Shown: positions 21,945 through 25,609 of the stretch, piece after piece
Layout of the letters: each line of letters opens with the position of its first letter
Position numbering within the stretch: the stretch's first letter is position 1
Origin: an uncultured Mailhella sp.
Lineage (GTDB): Bacteria > Desulfobacterota > Desulfovibrionia > Desulfovibrionales > Desulfovibrionaceae
Assembly: GCA_910578585.1 (NCBI GenBank)
Contig: CAJTRG010000021.1
Location: forward strand, 1-25,609
DNA length: 25,609 bases
Direction of reading: 5' to 3'
Program-made: the position numbers and the translations under genes
The notes under the pieces: model-generated
What the model was told of the DNA's origin: nothing
Databases searched by the model: none
What the model saw: the letters and a program-made list of their open reading frames with translations, nothing else

Positions 21945-22652
21945 TTAGTTTTCCATGAACTTTCTAATAAGGGTTGGATCAACTTTGAAGCCTGGCCCCA
22001 TGGTTGTTGATACAGCCATTTTAGTCATGTATGTACCTTTTGCAGCACTTGGTTTTAAACGTTGTACAGCGTCTAAAAGAGCTTTCAAGTTATCTTGAAT
22101 TTTTGCTGCACCAAAAGATACTTTACCAAGAGGAGCATGAAGAACACCAGCTTTGTCAACTTTGAAGTCAACCTTACCGGCTTTAAGTTCTTCTACAGCT
22201 TTGGTAACATCAAAAGTTACAGTTCCGGTTTTTGCGTTAGGCATAAGGCCGCGAGGTCCGAGTTGACGGCCAACTTGACCAACTAAAGCCATAACATCTG
22301 GAGTTGCAACTGCTGCATCGAAATCAAGATTGCCAGCTTTAATGCTTTCAACCAAATCTTCAGCACCTACAATATCAGCACCAGCTGCTTTTGCTTCAGC
22401 TTGTTTATCGCCTTTACAAAATACTGCAACACGAACGGTTTTACCTAAACCGTGAGGAAGAGAAACAGCACCACGAACCATTTGGTCTGAATATTTTGGA
22501 TCAACGCCTAAGTTGAGAGCCACATCAACTGTTTCATCAAATTTTGCATAGGAAGCAGCAAGTGATTTTTCTACTGCTTCTTCAACAGTATAAAGAGTTG
22601 CTAAATCAACTCCTTCTACTGAATTACGATACTTTTTTCCATGTTTGGGCAT
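21945..22652 (-). CDS. rplA: Ribosomal protein uL1
   Basis: 235 residues, normal length. L1 forms the mobile stalk near the ribosomal E site and often represses its own operon. PKHGKKYRNSVEG, VDVALNLGVDPKYSDQMVRG, GRQLGPRGLMPNAKTGTV and VSTTMGPGFKVDP are family signatures. I chose the ATG at 22652 (MPKHGKK) with AAGGGAAAT upstream; an ATG 23 codons earlier lies in the rplK-rplA spacer and adds unrelated residues. The 118-nt spacer to rplK has a small stem CTACC/GGTAG but no terminator. Confidence 0.97.
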   Translation of the reverse strand: MPKHGKKYRNSVEGVDLATLYTVEEAVEKSLAASYAKFDETVDVALNLGVDPKYSDQMVRGAVSLPHGLGKTVRVAVFCKGDKQAEAKAAGADIVGAEDLVESIKAGNLDFDAAVATPDVMALVGQVGRQLGPRGLMPNAKTGTVTFDVTKAVEELKAGKVDFKVDKAGVLHAPLGKVSFGAAKIQDNLKALLDAVQRLKPSAAKGTYMTKMAVSTTMGPGFKVDPTLIRKFMEN

Positions 22653-22770
22653 TGGTATTTCCCTTCTTTGCTCTATTCGTTTTGAATCTCCTACCCTTTG
22701 AGGTAGTACAGCCGAATCCAACGATAAAACACGCGAATATCACGTACAATCGATTGGAAAACTGCCCTAA

Positions 22771-23196
22771 TTAACCTTTAATTTCAAGTCCCATTGAACG
22801 TGCTGTACCTTCGATATTTTTAACAGCGCCTTCAAGGTCTTTGCAGTTGAGGTCAGGCATTTTAACTTTTGCAATTTCTTCAACTTGAGCTTTAGAAATT
22901 GATCCTACTTTCTTACGGTTTGGTTCGCCGGAACCTTTTTCAACTTTTGCAGCTTTCAAGAGCAAAACTGGAGCTGGAGGAGTTTTTGTAATAAAAGTAA
23001 AAGAACGGTCAGCATAAACAGTGATGATAACAGGAATAATCATTCCTTTTTGGTCTTGTGTACGAGCGTTAAACTCTTTACAGAAGCCCATGATGTTAAC
23101 ACCATGTTGACCTAAAGCAGGACCTACTGGAGGAGATGGATTGGCAGCTCCAGCTGGAATTTGCAATTTGATTTTGCCTACTTCTTTCTTGGCCAT
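22771..23196 (-). CDS. rplK: Ribosomal protein uL11
   Basis: 141 residues, usual length. L11 binds the GTPase-associated region of 23S rRNA. GKIKLQIPAGAANPSPPVGP, ALGQHGVNIMGFCKEFNART, TFITKTPPAPVLLLKAA and ARSMGLEI are typical. AAGGA lies upstream of the ATG; nusG ends 46 nt before. Confidence 0.98.
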   Translation of the reverse strand: MAKKEVGKIKLQIPAGAANPSPPVGPALGQHGVNIMGFCKEFNARTQDQKGMIIPVIITVYADRSFTFITKTPPAPVLLLKAAKVEKGSGEPNRKKVGSISKAQVEEIAKVKMPDLNCKDLEGAVKNIEGTARSMGLEIKG

Positions 23197-23242
23197 GATG
23201 TTTTCCTTTATATAGCCCGAATATTAGACTTTATTGAGAACG

Positions 23243-23881
23243 TTACCCTTTGGTGACTTGTGAAAAATCAAGTTCAACAGGGGTTTGACGTCCAAAAATA
23301 GATACTGAAACACGAAGTTTGCCTTTATCATGGTTAACATCTTCAACTGTACCATTGAAGCCGCCAAAAGGCCCATCGAGTACGCGAACATCATCGCCCA
23401 CTTCAAATTTAACTTTTGGCCCTGGATTGTCCTGTCCTTCTTTGACGAGGGAAAGAATACGGCGCACATCATCACTGCCCATTGGAGCAGGGCGATTTTT
23501 GCCGCCAACAAAACCAGTTACTTTTGGAATGCTTTGTACAAGATGCCATGAAAAATCAGTCATGGTCATTTGAACCATAATATAGCCGGGGAAAAGCTTA
23601 CGGGTAACCGTTCTTTTTTGACCGTCTTTACCAATTTCTACAACCTTTTCAGTTGGCAGGAGAACCTGGTGAATAAGACCTTCATCCTGAGCTGTACGTT
23701 TGAGCTCATTGATTTGCTTTTCCACTCTCATTTCAAAACCTGAATAGGTATGCAGCATATACCAGTTATGAAATTCGTTTTCGTGAGAAACTTCAGAAGC
23801 TGCAGGTGAACCCGTTGCAGCTTCGACTATATTTTCTTGGCTCACTTCTTGAGAGTCAATATTATTATTTTCTTTATCCAT
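23243..23881 (-). CDS. nusG: Transcription termination/antitermination protein NusG
   Basis: 212 residues. NusG binds RNA polymerase and couples it to ribosomes or Rho. The NGN domain begins near residue 37 (NWYMLHTYSGFEMRVEKQI) and contains LFPGYIMVQM and VTGFVGG. The KOW domain is at about 157-210 (FEVGDDVRVLDGPFGGFNGT). The first ~36 residues are an acidic, low-complexity extension absent from the E. coli protein. GGAG precedes the ATG. It lies 34 nt after secE. Confidence 0.97.
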   Translation of the reverse strand: MDKENNNIDSQEVSQENIVEAATGSPAASEVSHENEFHNWYMLHTYSGFEMRVEKQINELKRTAQDEGLIHQVLLPTEKVVEIGKDGQKRTVTRKLFPGYIMVQMTMTDFSWHLVQSIPKVTGFVGGKNRPAPMGSDDVRRILSLVKEGQDNPGPKVKFEVGDDVRVLDGPFGGFNGTVEDVNHDKGKLRVSVSIFGRQTPVELDFSQVTKG

Positions 23882-23915
23882 TATAATACTCCAATTAGGG
23901 ATGAAACGCCATTCG

Positions 23916-24197
23916 TTATGATAAAATCATGCGAATAGCACCAGAAAGGAGAAAATCCACTAAACCTAAAAGGAGTGCCATGACGGTAACAAATCCTAAT
24001 ACAACCAAACCGGTTGTACGAGTTTCTTTCAAGGTTGGCCAACTTACTTTACGAAGCTCAGTACGAGAAAGCAAGACATAGTTTTTAAAAGCAGAAAAGC
24101 GTTCAAATAAACTGCTTTTGCTTTGCTTTGATTTTGGTGCTTCAGGAGTTTTTGCAACTTGTGAAGCGCTTTTTACTTCTGCGTTATCTTTGCTCAT
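23916..24197 (-). CDS. secE: Preprotein translocase subunit SecE
   Basis: 93 residues. SecE clamps SecY in the inner-membrane translocon. The form is the short one with a single transmembrane helix (about 61-90) preceded by the conserved amphipathic segment ELRKVSWPTLKETR (47-60). The first 30 residues are Lys/Ser-rich and variable. The ribosome site is weak (GGGATA). It lies between tRNA-Trp and nusG. Confidence 0.95.
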   Translation of the reverse strand: MSKDNAEVKSASQVAKTPEAPKSKQSKSSLFERFSAFKNYVLLSRTELRKVSWPTLKETRTTGLVVLGFVTVMALLLGLVDFLLSGAIRMILS

Positions 24198-24220
24198 AAA
24201 TATCCCAATATGAAAGAAAA

Positions 24221-24296
24221 TGGCAGGTGAGGAGGGATTCGAACCCCCAGCATGCGGTTTTGGAGACCGCCGCTCTACCGTTAGAGCTACTCACCT
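24221..24296 (-). tRNA. tRNA-Trp (anticodon CCA)
   Basis: 76 nt with encoded CCA. The acceptor AGGTGAG pairs with CTCACCT, discriminator G, the D arm is GCTC/GAGC, the anticodon stem GCGGT/ACCGC has loop CTCCAAA with CCA at 24263-24261, and the T arm has TTCGAAT. It lies between rpmG and secE, a conserved place for this tRNA. Confidence 0.96.
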
Positions 24297-24308
24297 GCTC
24301 TATGAAAA

Positions 24309-24458
24309 CTACTTTGTTTCTCTATGAAGTGTATGTTTCTTGTCCCAAGGGCAATATTTTTTCACTTCTAAACGACCAGTAGTATTCTTCTTGTTTTTTA
24401 CCGTCGCGTAGTTACGTCGCTTACACTCGGTGCAAGCAAGTAAGATATTAACGCGCAT
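24309..24458 (-). CDS. rpmG: Ribosomal protein bL33
   Basis: 49 residues starting MRVNILLACTECKRRNYATV and ending KYCPWDKKHTLHRETK. L33 is a small 50S protein near the E site. The first zinc pair CTEC is intact (Cys9, Cys12) but the second pair is CPWD in place of CPxC, so only three cysteines remain. Its GGAG ribosome site overlaps the tuf stop codon (GGAGTAA), 6 nt before the ATG. It lies 3 nt after tuf and 12 nt before tRNA-Trp. Confidence 0.96.
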   Translation of the reverse strand: MRVNILLACTECKRRNYATVKNKKNTTGRLEVKKYCPWDKKHTLHRETK

Positions 24459-24461
24459 TTG

Positions 24462-25609
24462 TTACTCCAAGATTTCAGTAACAACACCGGAACCAACAGT
24501 ACGTCCACCTTCACGGATAGCAAAGCGGAGGCCTTGATCCATAGCGATTGGGTGGATAAGTTCTACGGTGAAGGTAGAGTTATCACCAGGCATTACCATT
24601 TCTACGCCTTCAGCAAGAGCGATAGAACCGGTAATATCGGTAGTACGGAAATAGAATTGTGGACGATAGCCAGAGAAGAATGGAGTATGACGTCCGCCTT
24701 CTTCTTTGCTGAGAACGTAAACTTCTGCTTTGAATTTCTTGTGAGGAGTAATTGACTTTGGAGCAGCAAGAACTTGACCGCGTTCAACTTCTTCACGTTT
24801 TACACCACGGAGAAGTACACCAACGTTATCGCCAGCTTCACCTTGGTCGAGAAGTTTACGGAACATTTCAACACCGGTACAGGTTGAAGTCATGGTAGGT
24901 TTAATACCAACGATTTCAACGGAGTCACCAACTTTGATAACACCTTTTTCTACACGGCCAGTAACAACTGTACCACGACCGGAAATTGAGAAAACGTCTT
25001 CGATAGGCATAAGGAAAGGTTTATCAACTTCACGTTGTGGATCAGGAATGTAGCTGTCGCAAGCATCAAGAAGATCGAGAATGCATTTAGCTTCTGGGGA
25101 ATCAGCGCTTTCAGTGTTCAAAGCGTTAAGAGCTGAACCTCTGATAACTGGAACGTCATCTCCTGGGAAACCGTTAGCTGTGAGGAGTTCACGCATTTCC
25201 ATTTCAACGAGTTCGAGAAGTTCTTCGTCGTCTACCTGGTCACATTTGTTCATGAATACAATGAGGTATGGAACACCAACTTGGCGAGCAAGAAGGATGT
25301 GTTCTTTTGTTTGAGGCATTGGACCGTCAGTTGCAGCAACAACGATGATAGCAGCATCCATTTGAGCAGCACCTGTGATCATGTTTTTAATGTAGTCAGC
25401 GTGGCCTGGGCAGTCAACGTGTGCATAGTGACGTTTTGCTGTTTCATATTCAACGTGAGCAGTAGCAATGGTAATACCACGTTCTTTTTCTTCTGGAGCT
25501 TTGTCAATGCTGTTGTAATCAACAAATTGACCATTACCTTTAAGACCAGCAACTTTGGTGATAGCAGCTGTTAAAGTAGTTTTACCGTGGTCGATGTGAC
25601 CAATAGTAC
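24462..25609 (-). CDS. tuf: Elongation factor Tu, 5' end outside the window
   Basis: The last ~381 codons are present; about 15 residues at the N-terminus lie beyond the right edge. EF-Tu carries aminoacyl-tRNA to the ribosome. Visible are G1 GHIDHGKTT, the switch I region EEKERGITIATAHVEY, G3 DCPGH, G4 NKCD, domain 2 around FLMPIEDVFSISGRGTVVTG, and domain 3 ending GGRTVGSGVVTEILE. G1 has Ile where Val is common. The gene heads the tuf-rpmG-trnW-secE-nusG-rplKAJL cluster, a conserved layout. Confidence 0.98.
   Translation of the reverse strand, partial: TIGHIDHGKTTLTAAITKVAGLKGNGQFVDYNSIDKAPEEKERGITIATAHVEYETAKRHYAHVDCPGHADYIKNMITGAAQMDAAIIVVAATDGPMPQTKEHILLARQVGVPYLIVFMNKCDQVDDEELLELVEMEMRELLTANGFPGDDVPVIRGSALNALNTESADSPEAKCILDLLDACDSYIPDPQREVDKPFLMPIEDVFSISGRGTVVTGRVEKGVIKVGDSVEIVGIKPTMTSTCTGVEMFRKLLDQGEAGDNVGVLLRGVKREEVERGQVLAAPKSITPHKKFKAEVYVLSKEEGGRHTPFFSGYRPQFYFRTTDITGSIALAEGVEMVMPGDNSTFTVELIHPIAMDQGLRFAIREGGRTVGSGVVTEILE

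Noticed and set aside
1..25609. CRISPR array, phage genes or a defence cluster
   Set aside because: No spaced direct repeats, Cas, capsid or integrase proteins were found anywhere in the window.

Overview
The window is AT-rich bacterial chromosome. Gene content and order (tuf-rpmG-tRNA-Trp-secE-nusG-rplK-rplA-rplJ-rplL; hisS-aspS-def; rimO, mltG, ruvX, cheW; a MipA-like outer-membrane protein) indicate a Gram-negative, motile bacterium. Protein flavour (a CgeB-type glycosyltransferase, DUF2333, L33 of the CTEC type) suggests a low-GC member of the Desulfovibrionales. That placement is inference; no rRNA is present to confirm it.

Left part (1-5512, all minus strand): a hisS-aspS-def operon with a good sigma70 promoter ends in a terminator. 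An alpha/beta hydrolase and a DUF2333 protein follow directly. Then a plus-strand block (5566-9487) holds a MipA/OmpV-like porin with a near-perfect sigma70 promoter, ruvX, mltG, a DEDDy 3'-5' exonuclease and cheW. cheW has its own candidate sigma28 (FliA) promoter. A lone, strongly expressed-looking orphan gene (9561-9956) and tRNA-Leu(CAG) come next.

9985-11140 is a small scar region downstream of the tRNA: the C-terminal stub of a YafQ-like toxin, a 713-bp IS1595-family element with a frameshifted transposase, a second decayed gene end, and a solo copy of the IS left end. A GNAT acetyltransferase and a bidirectional terminator close it.

Middle (11649-17971, minus strand): one long co-directional cluster lepB-rimO-(YbaY/META composite envelope protein)-thiD-DsrE-like-PfpI-like, closed by a terminator that abuts the start of a glycosyltransferase gene. 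Divergent from lepB is the most interesting locus: a near-consensus sigma28 promoter driving a 565-residue, Asn-rich protein with ~19-20-residue beta-helix-like repeats and no Sec signal peptide. It is a candidate member of the flagellar regulon.

Right part (20207-25609): 600 bp of very AT-rich and then highly structured non-coding DNA, then (minus strand) the tuf-to-rplL ribosomal cluster with an L10 leader. rplL ends at a strong terminator with no rpoB behind it. The nearly universal rplL-rpoBC linkage is therefore broken here.
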